64,000 bases of DNA from Lachnospiraceae bacterium (GTDB lineage: Bacteria > Bacillota > Clostridia > Lachnospirales > Lachnospiraceae): NCBI GenBank assembly GCA_910574185.1, contig CAJSZQ010000012.1:49385-113384 (forward strand), in the 5' to 3' direction. Within the stretch, counting starts at the first letter, position 1. Each line of letters starts with the position of its first letter. The position numbers and the translations under genes are program-made. Under the pieces are notes generated by a model. It had not been told where the DNA came from, searched no databases, and saw only the letters and a list, made by a program, of their open reading frames with translations. This document shows positions 34,900-43,926 of the stretch, in pieces.

Positions 34900-37539
34900 C
34901 TATACAATCTGTCCTTCCAGCACCTCACGCGCTTTTGAAAGGGCATCTTCCATTCCTTCCGGATTCTTTCCGCCGGCCTGGGCCATATTCGGACGCCCGC
35001 CTCCGCCTCCGCCTACCAGAGCGGCAATCCCCTTAATTAAATTCCCTGCATGCGCGCCTTTTGCCATTGCTCCGTCTGTAGCCATTGCAACCAGATTTAC
35101 CTTGCCGCCCGCTTTCGATGCAAGCACGATAACGCCCTCTCCAAGCTTCTCCTTCAGACTGTCTCCAAGCTCTCTGAGCTTGTTCATATCCACATCCTCC
35201 AGTTTCACTGTAAGGAAGTTCACACCTTTCACCTCAACTACCTGATTCAACACGTCGCCCACCGCGCTCTGGGCCATCTTACTTTTTGTACTTTCCAGCT
35301 CGCTTTTCAAAGACTTATGCTCTGCAAGAAGACTGTTTAATTTATCCGCCAGTTTGTCCGGAGTCGTCTTTAAAAGCTTCGCAGCCTCCACAAGCTTCTG
35401 CTCCGTCTCCTCATAATAATTCAGAAGCCCCTGGGAAGTCAGCGCCTCGATTCTGCGCACTCCCGCCGCCACTCCGGTCTCGGAAATAATCTTAAATGCA
35501 TTAATCACTCCGGTATTCTCCACATGGGTTCCGCCGCAAAATTCTTTCGAGAACTCTCCCATACTGACTACGCGCACAATATCGCCGTATTTTTCACCGA
35601 ACAATGCCGCCGCTCCGGTCTTCCTTGCTTCTTCAATCGGCATATCCTCTGCCTTCACCGGCAAATGTTCCTGAATCTTTTCATTGACAATTCGCTCTAC
35701 CTTCTGAATTTCCTCCTCTGTCAAAGCCGAAAAATGGGTAAAATCAAATCTCAGCCTGTTCTCATTTACCGAAGAACCGGCCTGCTCTACATGATTCCCC
35801 AGAACTTCCCGAAGCGCTCTCTGCAATAGATGCGTCGCGCTGTGATTTCTTGCCGACAACGCGCGTTTCCTGCCGTCAACTTTAAGAGTTACCAAGTCTC
35901 CAGTTTTAACCATACCCTTTGTCACATGTCCAATATGGGCATACTTACCTCCTAAGAGCTTCTTCACATCCTCTACCTGAAATTCAAAATCATCTGTACA
36001 GATTACGCCGGTATCCGCTTCCTGCCCGCCGCTTGTGGCATAGAAAGGAGTCACATTTACAAATATGGTTCCCTTCTCCCCATCAGACAGCGCGTCGATA
36101 ATCTCCGTCTCTGTGGTAAGCACCGTAACCGGAGACTCTGCCGTCAACGTATGATACCCTGTAAATTCCGTCGTAACCGACGGGTCAATGGATTCGTAAA
36201 CCGTCACATCCGCTCCCATATAATTATGCTCGCCAAAAGTGCCCTTCGCGGTTTCCCGCTGGGCCTTCACTGCCTTCTCAAATCCTTCTTCATCCATCTT
36301 AAGACCCTTTTCCTCCAGAATCTCTCTGGTTAAGTCCACTGGGAACCCATAGGTATCATACAGACGAAACGCCTCCTCGCCGGACAGTACCGTCTCTTTC
36401 TTTTTCTCCATATCCGCTTCGATGCCTTCCAGAATAGAAAGTCCCTGGTCGATGGTCTTATTAAACTGTTCTTCTTCCTTGGCTATCACCTTAAAGATAA
36501 AATCCTTTTTCTCTTCCAGCTCTGGATAACCGTCTCTTGAACCCTCAATCACAGTCCGGGCAAGCTCGATAAGAAATTCTCCTTCAATTCCCAATAGTCT
36601 TCCATGACGGCAGGCTCTTCTTAAAAGCCTTCTCAGCACATAACCACGTCCGCTATTGGAAGGCAGGATTCCATCCGAAATCATAAATGTCACAGACCGG
36701 ATATGATCCGTAATCACACGAATAGAAACGTCTGTCTCATAGTCTTTGCCATACTGAGCGTCCGCCATCTTGCACACATGCTCTCTCAGCGCAAACAGGG
36801 TGTCAATATCAAACATAGACTCCACATCCTGCACCACGCATGCAAGACGCTCCAGTCCCATTCCGGTATCAATATTCTTCTGTTCCAGCTCCGTATAGTT
36901 TCCCTGTCCGTCATTGTCAAACTGAGTGAACACGTTATTCCAAATCTCCATATAGCGGTCGCAGTCGCAGCCTACCGTACAGCCTTCCTTACCGCAGCCG
37001 TACCTTTCTCCTCTGTCATAATACACTTCAGAACATGGACCGCAGGGACCAGAACCATGCTCCCAGAAATTATCCTCTTTTCCAAATCGGAAGATTCGCT
37101 CTGCCGGAATTCCAATCTGCTTATTCCAAATCTCAAATGCCTCTTCATCATCCAAATAGATGGACGGATACAACCTGTCGGCATCAAGGCCCACAACCTT
37201 CGTCAGAAATTCCCATGTCCATCCGATGGACTCCTTCTTAAAATAATCTCCGAAAGAAAAGTTGCCAAGCATCTCAAAAAAAGTACCATGACGCGCAGTC
37301 TTTCCTACATTCTCAATATCACCGGTACGAATACACTTCTGACAGGTGGTCACCCGCTTCCTCGGCGGAATCTCCTGGCCGGTAAAATATGGCTTAAGCG
37401 GCGCCATACCGGAATTAATCAGCAGCAGACTCTTATCGTTATGGGGCACCAGTGAAAAACTCTTCATCGCCAGATGCTCCTTGCTCTCGAAAAACTCCAG
37501 AAACATCCTTCTCAGTTCATTTACTCCGTACTTTTGCAT
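34900..37539 (-). CDS. alaS: Alanyl-tRNA synthetase
   Basis: 879 residues, full length. Class II catalytic core (RHGTFFEMLGNFSFGDYFKKE), zinc-binding editing domain with HSATHLLQ and CGGTHVENTG, and a C-terminal C-Ala domain with the glycine-rich VGGGGGGRPNMAQAGG segment. Charges tRNA(Ala) and edits mischarged Ser/Gly. Preceded by GGAGGACGC; no T-box was seen upstream. Confidence 0.98.
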   Translation of the reverse strand: MQKYGVNELRRMFLEFFESKEHLAMKSFSLVPHNDKSLLLINSGMAPLKPYFTGQEIPPRKRVTTCQKCIRTGDIENVGKTARHGTFFEMLGNFSFGDYFKKESIGWTWEFLTKVVGLDADRLYPSIYLDDEEAFEIWNKQIGIPAERIFRFGKEDNFWEHGSGPCGPCSEVYYDRGERYGCGKEGCTVGCDCDRYMEIWNNVFTQFDNDGQGNYTELEQKNIDTGMGLERLACVVQDVESMFDIDTLFALREHVCKMADAQYGKDYETDVSIRVITDHIRSVTFMISDGILPSNSGRGYVLRRLLRRACRHGRLLGIEGEFLIELARTVIEGSRDGYPELEEKKDFIFKVIAKEEEQFNKTIDQGLSILEGIEADMEKKKETVLSGEEAFRLYDTYGFPVDLTREILEEKGLKMDEEGFEKAVKAQRETAKGTFGEHNYMGADVTVYESIDPSVTTEFTGYHTLTAESPVTVLTTETEIIDALSDGEKGTIFVNVTPFYATSGGQEADTGVICTDDFEFQVEDVKKLLGGKYAHIGHVTKGMVKTGDLVTLKVDGRKRALSARNHSATHLLQRALREVLGNHVEQAGSSVNENRLRFDFTHFSALTEEEIQKVERIVNEKIQEHLPVKAEDMPIEEARKTGAAALFGEKYGDIVRVVSMGEFSKEFCGGTHVENTGVINAFKIISETGVAAGVRRIEALTSQGLLNYYEETEQKLVEAAKLLKTTPDKLADKLNSLLAEHKSLKSELESTKSKMAQSAVGDVLNQVVEVKGVNFLTVKLEDVDMNKLRELGDSLKEKLGEGVIVLASKAGGKVNLVAMATDGAMAKGAHAGNLIKGIAALVGGGGGGRPNMAQAGGKNPEGMEDALSKAREVLEGQIV

Positions 37540-37758
37540 AGCGTCCTCCTCAAAAAATCACTAGTTTTAATTATAAATAGAAGGAGGGGCTTTGTCAACG
37601 AATTTCAAAGGGGTTGATTGTATACGGCAAAGGGGGTGATTCCTGGCTGCTCAGGTTCATTGGCCGCTAACTGTGCAAATACAAACAGGATATACTCTAT
37701 TTTTAAAGATTCTATCAAGAAATAGTGTATCGTCTAAAAAAAGCCAGGATTTAGAATC

Positions 37759-37788
37759 TTGACAATGGGAAGTTCCACATGCTAGAAT
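37759..37788 (+). promoter_or_regulatory. Promoter of the ABC-F gene
   Basis: Perfect -35 TTGACA (37759-37764) and -10 TAGAAT (37783-37788) with 18-base spacing, about 355 bases ahead of the ABC-F start codon. It gives a long untranslated leader. Confidence 0.75.
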
Positions 37789-37817
37789 GAGTTCAGTTTT
37801 AGGAGAGGGGTGGAAAG

Positions 37818-37829
37818 ATGAGGAGATAA
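37818..37829 (+). promoter_or_regulatory. Three-codon leader peptide (Met-Arg-Arg-stop)
   Basis: ATGAGGAGATAA preceded by the strong ribosome site AGGAGAGGGG, starting about 30 bases after the promoter. Short arginine-type leader peptides upstream of ribosome-protection genes are used to sense stalled ribosomes; here this is inferred from position. Confidence 0.5.
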
Positions 37830-37844
37830 TTTACTTTTGATTAC

Positions 37845-37979
37845 ATGAAGACTTTGGCAGTATTGGAGAATATCCTTATACTGTTTTATCATGTTGCCAA
37901 AAGTGGATTATGTTCTCATAACCTCTCTTTTTTATGTAGAAATGTTTCTGCATGGAGTTTTGCCAAAGCAGCTTCTTAA
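37845..37979 (+). CDS. Second leader open frame (44 residues)
   Basis: ATG at 37845 to TAA at 37979, beginning MKTLAVLENILILFYHVAKS. It lies within the transcribed leader of the ABC-F gene. The strand contains ACTTTGGCA and TGCCAAAAGT, which can pair, so ribosome position on this frame could affect folding. It may be a genuine leader peptide or a remnant of an unrelated gene. No clear ribosome site of its own. Confidence 0.3.
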   Translation: MKTLAVLENILILFYHVAKSGLCSHNLSFLCRNVSAWSFAKAAS

Positions 37980-38075
37980 ACCACCAGGATTTCATTGTTA
38001 TTTACGGTTTTCCCATAAATCATCCTGCCGGAAACATACATTTCTTCCCACAGTCATGATGAGGTTATTGAATAT

Positions 38076-38126
38076 AACGGAACTATTTGGCGGCAAATGG
38101 TTCCGTTTTTTATCTGTAAACGGAAC
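38076..38126 (+). promoter_or_regulatory. Leader terminator with an alternative hairpin arm (attenuator)
   Basis: AACGGAAC (38076-38083) pairs with GTTCCGTT (38100-38107) with an inner ATTTG/CAAAT stem, directly followed by six T: a strong intrinsic terminator 38 bases ahead of the ABC-F start codon. A second AACGGAAC at 38119-38126 lies just before the ribosome site and can also pair with the same GTTCCGTT arm, so two exclusive structures are possible. This is the layout of ribosome-mediated attenuation known for ABC-F resistance genes. Confidence 0.7.
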
Positions 38127-38144
38127 TTAAAGGGAGGAATGACT

Positions 38145-39674
38145 ATGGCACAAATTAATGTAACCAATCTGACTTTTGCCTACGAAGGAAGCATTGACAA
38201 TACGTTTGAACAGGTATCCTTTTCCATTGACACGAATTGGAAGCTGGGATTTATCGGACGGAATGGCAAAGGCAAAACTACCTTTTTGAATCTTTTAATG
38301 GGGAAATATTCTTACTCAGGAACCATCGATACTCTGGCAGTATTTGATTATTTTCCCTATGAACTTACCCCGGCTCAGAAGAAGAAACCGGCCGCTGAAT
38401 TTATGGAAGACATTAAGTTCTCCTGCGAATTGTGGCGGGTCATCTGTGAGATGGAAGAACTATCTGCAGACGTAGAAATCCTCTACCGCCCCTTTGACAC
38501 TTTAAGCCCCGGAGAACGCACGAAAATCCTGCTGGCAATCCTGTTCTCCGGTGAGAATGACTTCCTGCTGATTGACGAACCCACGAATCATTTAGACCAG
38601 GAATCCAGAGAAGCCGTCAAAACCTACCTGTCTGGTAAGAAAAGCTTTATCCTTGTCTCCCATGATCGGGAGCTTCTAGACGCCTGCACCGATCATGTAC
38701 TTGTTCTCAACCGGCAGACCATAGAAGTTCAAAGCGGAAATTTTTCAAGCTGGTGGGAAAATAAAAGACGCAAAGACCAGTTCGCGCTGGCGGAAAATGA
38801 AAAACACCGGAAGGAAATCAAAAAATTAAAAACTGCCGCATCCCGAACTTCCCAATGGGCAGACAAGAATGAACAGACGAAAATCGGATTTCACCAGGCG
38901 GTAAATGAACATGAAAGACCCATTGCCGAGCGTTCCTACATCGGCGGAAGGACAAAGAAGATGCAAAGCCGGGTCAAACAGATGAAACGCCGGATAAACC
39001 GGGAGATTGAACGAAAGGAAGGACTTCTGGCGGATTTGGAGGAAACCGCTTCGCTGAAATTGTTTCCCCTCTCCCACCATAAGGAAACCCTCGTAAATAT
39101 CCGGGACTACGCCCTCCGATATGAAGGAGCAGAAGCGCCTCTTTTTTCAGACCTGACATTTCAGCTTCAAAAGGGCGAACGGATTGCTCTGCATGGAAAA
39201 AACGGCTGTGGTAAATCCACGCTCATCCGGATGATTCTTGACAAGGCCGGCGCCACAAGCGCCCAACTTCCGATTACAGAAAGCGGAATTTTAGAAACTG
39301 CCTCTGGGCTGATTATTTCCTATATAAATCAGGACACCTCCGCGCTGAAAGGCTCCATTGACGATTACTGTGTCGAAAAAGGACTGGATAAAAGCCTGTT
39401 CTGCTCCATCTTACGGCAGCTCGATTTTGAACGCACACAGTTTCTTAAAAATATGGAGAATTATTCCGAAGGTCAAAAGAAAAAAGTCCTGCTTGCCGAA
39501 AGTATGCTCACACCGGCACATCTGTATATCTGGGATGAACCGCTGAATTACATCGATGTATTCTCCAGAATGCAGATTGAAAACTTATTATTGGAATACC
39601 AGCCATCTATGCTGTTCGTGGAACATGATTCAACATTCCGCAAGCAAATTGCTACGAAGAGTATTCTTATGTAA
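38145..39674 (+). CDS. ABC-F ribosomal protection protein, Lsa type
   Basis: 509 residues, two ABC domains joined by a long linker (~225-320, EKHRKEIKKLKTAASRTSQW...), no membrane segments. Walker A motifs GRNGKGKTT and GKNGCGKST, signature motifs LSPGERTKI and YSEGQKKKV, and Walker B LLIDEPTNHLD and LYIWDEPLNYID. Such proteins bind stalled ribosomes and displace lincosamides, pleuromutilins or streptogramins A. Which drugs are covered cannot be told from the sequence. Start at ATG after AAAGGGAGG. Confidence 0.88.
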   Translation: MAQINVTNLTFAYEGSIDNTFEQVSFSIDTNWKLGFIGRNGKGKTTFLNLLMGKYSYSGTIDTLAVFDYFPYELTPAQKKKPAAEFMEDIKFSCELWRVICEMEELSADVEILYRPFDTLSPGERTKILLAILFSGENDFLLIDEPTNHLDQESREAVKTYLSGKKSFILVSHDRELLDACTDHVLVLNRQTIEVQSGNFSSWWENKRRKDQFALAENEKHRKEIKKLKTAASRTSQWADKNEQTKIGFHQAVNEHERPIAERSYIGGRTKKMQSRVKQMKRRINREIERKEGLLADLEETASLKLFPLSHHKETLVNIRDYALRYEGAEAPLFSDLTFQLQKGERIALHGKNGCGKSTLIRMILDKAGATSAQLPITESGILETASGLIISYINQDTSALKGSIDDYCVEKGLDKSLFCSILRQLDFERTQFLKNMENYSEGQKKKVLLAESMLTPAHLYIWDEPLNYIDVFSRMQIENLLLEYQPSMLFVEHDSTFRKQIATKSILM

Positions 39675-39680
39675 CAGTAA

Positions 39681-39720
39681 AAGCAGGGCTGCACATCGCT
39701 CCGTTACAGCAGCCCTGCTT
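39681..39720 (+). terminator. Intrinsic terminator after the ABC-F gene
   Basis: AAGCAGGGCTGC (39681-39692) / GCAGCCCTGCTT (39709-39720), a perfect 12-base stem, followed by TCCTGTTTT. Confidence 0.85.
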
Positions 39721-39739
39721 TCCTGTTTTAATTCAATAC

Positions 39740-40048
39740 TTATGGCTTTGATGGGGCTATCGGTGAATTTTGAGACGCTTTTTTTACATTGGACTCATCA
39801 TTCCCAGTTTCTTTGGTACGTTCCTTTTCCTGTTGTCTTAAACGCTGGATTTGTTTTTCAATTTCTTGAATCTGCTTCTCGATCTTTTTCTTTTGTTCTT
39901 CGTCTCCTCGCCGAACTGCTTTTTGCCGTTCCACGTTTAACTTTTGCAGTTGCTGCTCTAACGACTTTATTTTCGCATCAGCACCAGCGCTTTGAATTGG
40001 CCGGGCATTTGTAGACGGATAGCCTGAACTGATAGCAAGAATATCCAT
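39740..40048 (-). CDS. FlxA-like coiled-coil protein
   Basis: 102 residues dominated by a heptad coiled coil (KIKSLEQQLQKLNVERQKAV..KKKIEKQIQEIEKQIQRLRQ). The pattern matches the FlxA-like family of small proteins found in Firmicutes; function unknown. Preceded by TAGGAGGTGG, a good ribosome site. Its 3' end faces the ABC-F terminator. Confidence 0.7.
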   Translation of the reverse strand: MDILAISSGYPSTNARPIQSAGADAKIKSLEQQLQKLNVERQKAVRRGDEEQKKKIEKQIQEIEKQIQRLRQQEKERTKETGNDESNVKKASQNSPIAPSKP

Positions 40049-40100
40049 AAAACCACCTCCTAATTGGAGTATAAAAATTTTTTTGCGAAAATCAATGGGG

Positions 40101-41393
40101 TTACTCTGAAATGTTCTCTGGATGTAATGAAATGTTTAGCAGCACATTCAAAAAAAACCGCTGTCCTACTTTTTCTGTCAGTATCGCACCATAATATTTT
40201 TCCGCCACCGATTTGATATTGGAAAGCCCGATTCCCGCTGGAGGCAACGGTTCATCTAAACAGGTATTTTCAAATGCCAGCATATAGAAATCGCCCTGAC
40301 GCTCTCCGCTAATACGAATTGACTTTACTCCATCAATCAACCGGCATGCATTAATTGCATTATCCAAAGCGTTTGCAAAAATCACGCACAAATCAAAATC
40401 TTCTATCCCACAAGGCCTTGGCAGGAACAGAGAAATCTCTGTTGTAATTTCCTTTGCCAGACCCAATTTTTCACTCAACAAAATATCCACTACCGGATTA
40501 CCGGTTTGGTATGGAAAAGACAGGGAAGTCGAAACCGTTTTCAGCTTGTTCAAGTATGCTTTGCTTTCATCCAGTTCTCCATTATTTAACAGCCCGTTAA
40601 GTACAGACAAGTGATTAGCAATATCATGGCGAAATGCTTTCGTTTGCTCGTAGCGCCTTTGTGCCTCGGCAATATAGTTTTTTTGTGCCTGGGTTGCTTG
40701 CTCCAAAGATTGTAACGCTGCCTGCGTTTGAAAGCTGTGACAGATGTGTTGGTAGGCATACAGTGTGCAAAGTAACGCGGCCAGCCCCAGGATTTGCATG
40801 ACGAATAACGCACTGTGTTTTCCGGCCTCACCTAACGAAATGGACGAAGGTACGACGCTATATGAAGTTTGCAGAATATACAGTTCGGCAGCAAAGAAAA
40901 ACAGCCCGGGAAATAGTAACAAACCGACATACGGCATTTGACGATCTTCTGCCAGAGATAGAAATTTCAATACCGCACTACAACAACAGGCGCAGATTGC
41001 AAAAACGGTCAGCGTTGCTAAAAGACATAACAGATACAACAGTTTTTTCCCGACCATATGGGGGAATAGTATCACCTCTACCGAGTTGACGATACCGAAA
41101 GAAAGCTGAGAAATATAAACTGCCAAAATTGCAGCGGCCCAAGATACAGATTGCCGGTTTTGCAAAGCCAGACGGCTTACGCCGTATAATAGAAGCAACT
41201 CCGCACCGATTGGCAGCACATCGGAAAAGTCAAATGTAGTGAAAAACCATTGTATGGTACAGAGCAGAAAAAAGTAGATAACGAAGTACCATATTTTCTG
41301 TTTCTTCCCGGTCAGACGGCTGACAAAAGCAATGTGTATTACACTTAACCCAAGCAGGCAAAGACCGTCAAGGCATAGGCCGAAATAGTCCAT
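40101..41393 (-). CDS. GHKL-type sensor histidine kinase (AgrC-like)
   Basis: 430 residues. Six or so N-terminal hydrophobic segments (~1-195), a coiled-coil linker, then a GHKL kinase core with histidine in KAFRHDIANHLSVLNGLL and N-box LCVIFANALDNAINACR. This is the AgrC/NatK class that senses peptides or membrane cues and pairs with LytTR regulators. The gene that should encode the partner is directly upstream but broken; its stop (TGA) is four bases before this ATG. Confidence 0.88.
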   Translation of the reverse strand: MDYFGLCLDGLCLLGLSVIHIAFVSRLTGKKQKIWYFVIYFFLLCTIQWFFTTFDFSDVLPIGAELLLLYGVSRLALQNRQSVSWAAAILAVYISQLSFGIVNSVEVILFPHMVGKKLLYLLCLLATLTVFAICACCCSAVLKFLSLAEDRQMPYVGLLLFPGLFFFAAELYILQTSYSVVPSSISLGEAGKHSALFVMQILGLAALLCTLYAYQHICHSFQTQAALQSLEQATQAQKNYIAEAQRRYEQTKAFRHDIANHLSVLNGLLNNGELDESKAYLNKLKTVSTSLSFPYQTGNPVVDILLSEKLGLAKEITTEISLFLPRPCGIEDFDLCVIFANALDNAINACRLIDGVKSIRISGERQGDFYMLAFENTCLDEPLPPAGIGLSNIKSVAEKYYGAILTEKVGQRFFLNVLLNISLHPENISE

Positions 41394-41394
41394 A

Positions 41395-41760
41395 TCAAAA
41401 ATTCCTCTCTTTCATATAACGCAAAAGAGCCTGCGTTAAATCTCGCTCACGCAATCTGAAAACAGGGATTTTATCGCCCTGTGACAGCATAACCTGTCCG
41501 GCATTACTTCCACGAACATACTCAAGATTGACGAGATAACTTCTGTGACACCGTTCCTCGCTGTATAACAATGCTTTTGGCCTCTTTCGACCGTAAAGAT
41601 ATGATTACCCTGTCCATTGTCCTCTTGAAATAACCGCTATCCAATGGTTTGATTAAATAGTCGAACGCCTCCACTTCAAAGGCATCAAAAACGTACTCTT
41701 TCAAAACGGTCACAAAAATTAACAGACTATGATTATTGTTGTAATCTCCTGTGCCATAAC
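41395..41760 (-). pseudogene. LytTR response regulator, decayed
   Basis: Parts of an AgrA/LytR-type regulator in two frames. 41522-41740 reads as receiver end (FVTVLKEYVFDAFEVEAFDYLIKP), including the conserved Lys-Pro. The LytTR domain appears only in another frame as ERCHRSYLVNLEYVRGSN and RLRERDLTQALLRYMKERNF, ending at 41395. About 45 residues of the LytTR domain and most of the receiver (with the phosphoacceptor Asp) are missing. The two pieces are joined by a frame change near 41570. Confidence 0.8.
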
Positions 41761-41914
41761 CGGCTCATCATCACAAATTGCGAATTTTATCATTTTCATC
41801 ACCACGTTTCTTAACAGAATAACAGATATGGGATAAAAGAACAATCCCATTGTATCGAAATGGCTCTAATCTGTAATGAAATGTATCGGTATAATCTTCG
41901 TCTCTCAAAATACA

Positions 41915-41952
41915 AAACCGACAACTCTCGTGTATTCAAGAGTTATCGGTTT
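41915..41952 (-). terminator. Intrinsic terminator of the importer/glycosidase operon
   Basis: AAACCGACAACTCT (41915-41928) / AGAGTTATCGGTTT (41939-41952), a 14-base stem with one mismatch. On the minus strand it is followed by TTTTGTATTTT. It sits 14 bases beyond the glycosidase-like gene. Confidence 0.85.
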
Positions 41953-41965
41953 GTGAAATATAACC

Positions 41966-42724
41966 CTATATTTTCTCTGCAAGAAGCGCATTGGCAAACA
42001 GCGCCTTCAGTTGAATCCTTGAAGAATACCCTTCTGTCAGTTCATCGATTCTTCCATTGACCGCAGGATGATAATATCTTCCATCCTCTTGCGCCTTTTT
42101 TCCTTTCCCGACTGCATCCTCCAGTATTGCTCCGTCCGAAATCCTCTTATCCTCAGGAATTTCATTCATAATCAGAAGCGGCGCCCGACAGTTCTTCTCA
42201 TACACACCCTGAAGCTTTACTTTTTCGCCTGTAAAAATATATCCCGTACAATAATCGCGGCAGGCTCCCAAAACCGTTACTCCATGCTCTATAAGCCATG
42301 TAATTGTACTCTGTCTGTCCAGCATATCCTTCGGACCTGCTGAAATCAAAGCTACCGGAATCTCTGCTAATGCCGGAAGGTCCGGGCACAATTCTTCTCC
42401 CTTAATATCCCCGATTCCACCCATGCCGCAGGTAACTGCCAGAGGAATTTTATACTTCTCACAAACCGCCATCGTACCGGAAGCCGTCAATGCACCGGAA
42501 ATCCCTTCCTCCAACGCCCGATTCAAATTTATGCAGTCAATTCGGAACAATTTTTCTGTCTCTGCACGAAAATCCAGATATTGCTCTACATTGCCAATAA
42601 TAATCTCTCCCTTAGCAATCCAGACGATGTTATTTTTATTATCCCTCCATATATCCCGGATTTCTTCATTCGTAACAGATTGAAGCCCATGGGTCAGCAA
42701 TGCCGTCTCTATGAAATGCTCCAC
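41966..42724 (-). CDS. Pseudouridine-5'-phosphate glycosidase-like protein (PsuG/IndA family)
   Basis: 252 residues, shorter than PsuG (~300). The core motifs of the family are seen in altered form: TASGTMAVCEKYKIPLAVTCG (from the TVAATM..GIRVF segment), GMGGIGD (GGIGGVHRG), CPDLPALAEIPVALISAGPKDMLD (DISADLxELARTPVAVVCAGAKSILD), and the GVTVLG segment. PsuG cleaves the C-C bond of pseudouridine 5'-phosphate to uracil and ribose 5-phosphate. It is the last gene of a ribose-type ABC importer operon, three bases from the binding protein. No PsuK kinase or PseT-like partner is nearby. The divergence leaves the true substrate open. Confidence 0.72.
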   Translation of the reverse strand: MEHFIETALLTHGLQSVTNEEIRDIWRDNKNNIVWIAKGEIIIGNVEQYLDFRAETEKLFRIDCINLNRALEEGISGALTASGTMAVCEKYKIPLAVTCGMGGIGDIKGEELCPDLPALAEIPVALISAGPKDMLDRQSTITWLIEHGVTVLGACRDYCTGYIFTGEKVKLQGVYEKNCRAPLLIMNEIPEDKRISDGAILEDAVGKGKKAQEDGRYYHPAVNGRIDELTEGYSSRIQLKALFANALLAEKI

Positions 42725-42727
42725 GAT

Positions 42728-43831
42728 TTATTTCCAGCCTTCAAAGTCTGAGATATTATCCTGGTTTACAAGTGTAAGCGGAAGATAAACCGGTCCCTCA
42801 AAAGTCTTTCCCTGTACAATCAGCATCGCCATCTCTTCTGCTGCTTTTGTATAAACAGAGCTGGAATAAGTCATACTTCCCATCAAAGTTCCTTCCTCGA
42901 TAGCTGCTTTCGCATCTGAAGTATAATCTACGCCATACACCATGACACCCTCAATTTCCATTTCCTGCAGTGCGCGCACAGCCGCCAGCGCCATATTGTC
43001 ATTGCATGCAAAAATCCCTTTCAGTTCTGGATGTGCCGTCAGAATGTCCTTTGTCGCCTCATACGCCTTCTCAGTATCCCAGTCGCAGGCCTGCGCGGCT
43101 ACAAGTTCAACGCCTTCGGTCTCCTCAAATACTTTCGTCGCTCCGTTCGTTCTTCCCACGCTCTGCCCTGCGCCTTCTAATCCTGCCAGAATTGCAACCT
43201 CTCCGCCGTCTGGCATACGGGAAATCATATCATTTGCAACGGTACTTCCCTGCTCCTCAAAATTAACGGTAATCTTCCCGTCCAAATGTCCGTTTGCATC
43301 CGCCAGCGCATCCATATCCACGCCTGGTCCCAGATTGATCACAGGAATCCCCTCTTCATTTGCAGCGACAATTCCAGGAATCAGATTCGTTCCGTCAATC
43401 GGCGATAAAATAATTGCATCAAATCCCATCGGAATCATGGTATTCAGCGCATCCAACTGCCCTTTCGTATCGTCCTCTGCAGAGGCTTCAAATACTTCTA
43501 CCTCTATTCCAAGTTCCTCCGCCGCTTCTTCATAACGAGTCTTCATTGTTCCCCAAAACTCATTTGAAGTGGAACTGATAAGTATTCCAATCTTTTCTCC
43601 TTTTCCTGTCTCCGGCAATTCGCCAAGCGCCTGATTCATCTGCTCTTCCACTCCGGAAAGAATATCTGCCGTCTTGTTCTGCGTCTCTTCTTCCCCGCCT
43701 GCCTCTTCTTTGGATGTTTCTTCCTTTCCGGCCGTCTCCGCCTCCGGCGCATCCTCCTTGCTTCCGCAGCCGGCCAACACCATTGCCATGCAGCTTACGG
43801 CCAGTAATACAGACAAAACTCGTTTCTTCAT
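42728..43831 (-). CDS. Ribose-type sugar/nucleoside ABC transporter substrate-binding lipoprotein
   Basis: 367 residues. Lipoprotein signal (MAMVLAGC) and a linker of acidic residues, then a periplasmic-binding-like fold of the RbsB type: KIGILISSTSNEFWGTMKTR, ILSPIDGTNLIPGIVAANEE, and the hinge segment GIFACNDNMALAAVRALQE. These proteins bind ribose, galactose, xylose or autoinducer-2-like furanoses. A clustered glycosidase suggests a nucleoside or modified nucleoside, which is inference. Confidence 0.88.
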   Translation of the reverse strand: MKKRVLSVLLAVSCMAMVLAGCGSKEDAPEAETAGKEETSKEEAGGEEETQNKTADILSGVEEQMNQALGELPETGKGEKIGILISSTSNEFWGTMKTRYEEAAEELGIEVEVFEASAEDDTKGQLDALNTMIPMGFDAIILSPIDGTNLIPGIVAANEEGIPVINLGPGVDMDALADANGHLDGKITVNFEEQGSTVANDMISRMPDGGEVAILAGLEGAGQSVGRTNGATKVFEETEGVELVAAQACDWDTEKAYEATKDILTAHPELKGIFACNDNMALAAVRALQEMEIEGVMVYGVDYTSDAKAAIEEGTLMGSMTYSSSVYTKAAEEMAMLIVQGKTFEGPVYLPLTLVNQDNISDFEGWK

Positions 43832-43861
43832 AATATAGCTCCTCCTTTATCATTTTTCACT

Positions 43862-43918
43862 TGTACGGATGGATTTTACCCGGCCTTACGTAACAAAGCG
43901 CCCTGTTTCCATCCGCAC
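43862..43918 (-). other. Intercistronic hairpin between permease and binding-protein genes
   Basis: Arms TGTACGGATGGA (43862-43873) and TCCATCCGCACA (43908-43919) can pair with one mismatch. Such hairpins often stabilise the message for the more abundant binding protein; that role is inferred. Confidence 0.5.
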
Positions 43919-43926
43919 AGGCAGAT

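Noticed and set aside
37540..37758. T-box riboswitch upstream of alaS
   Set aside because: The short upstream region has no AGGGTGG-type T-box motif or specifier stem that I could find.
37891..38130. 79-codon plus-strand frame ahead of the ABC-F gene
   Set aside because: It overlaps the leader terminator and the other leader frame, has no ribosome site, and shows no family likeness.
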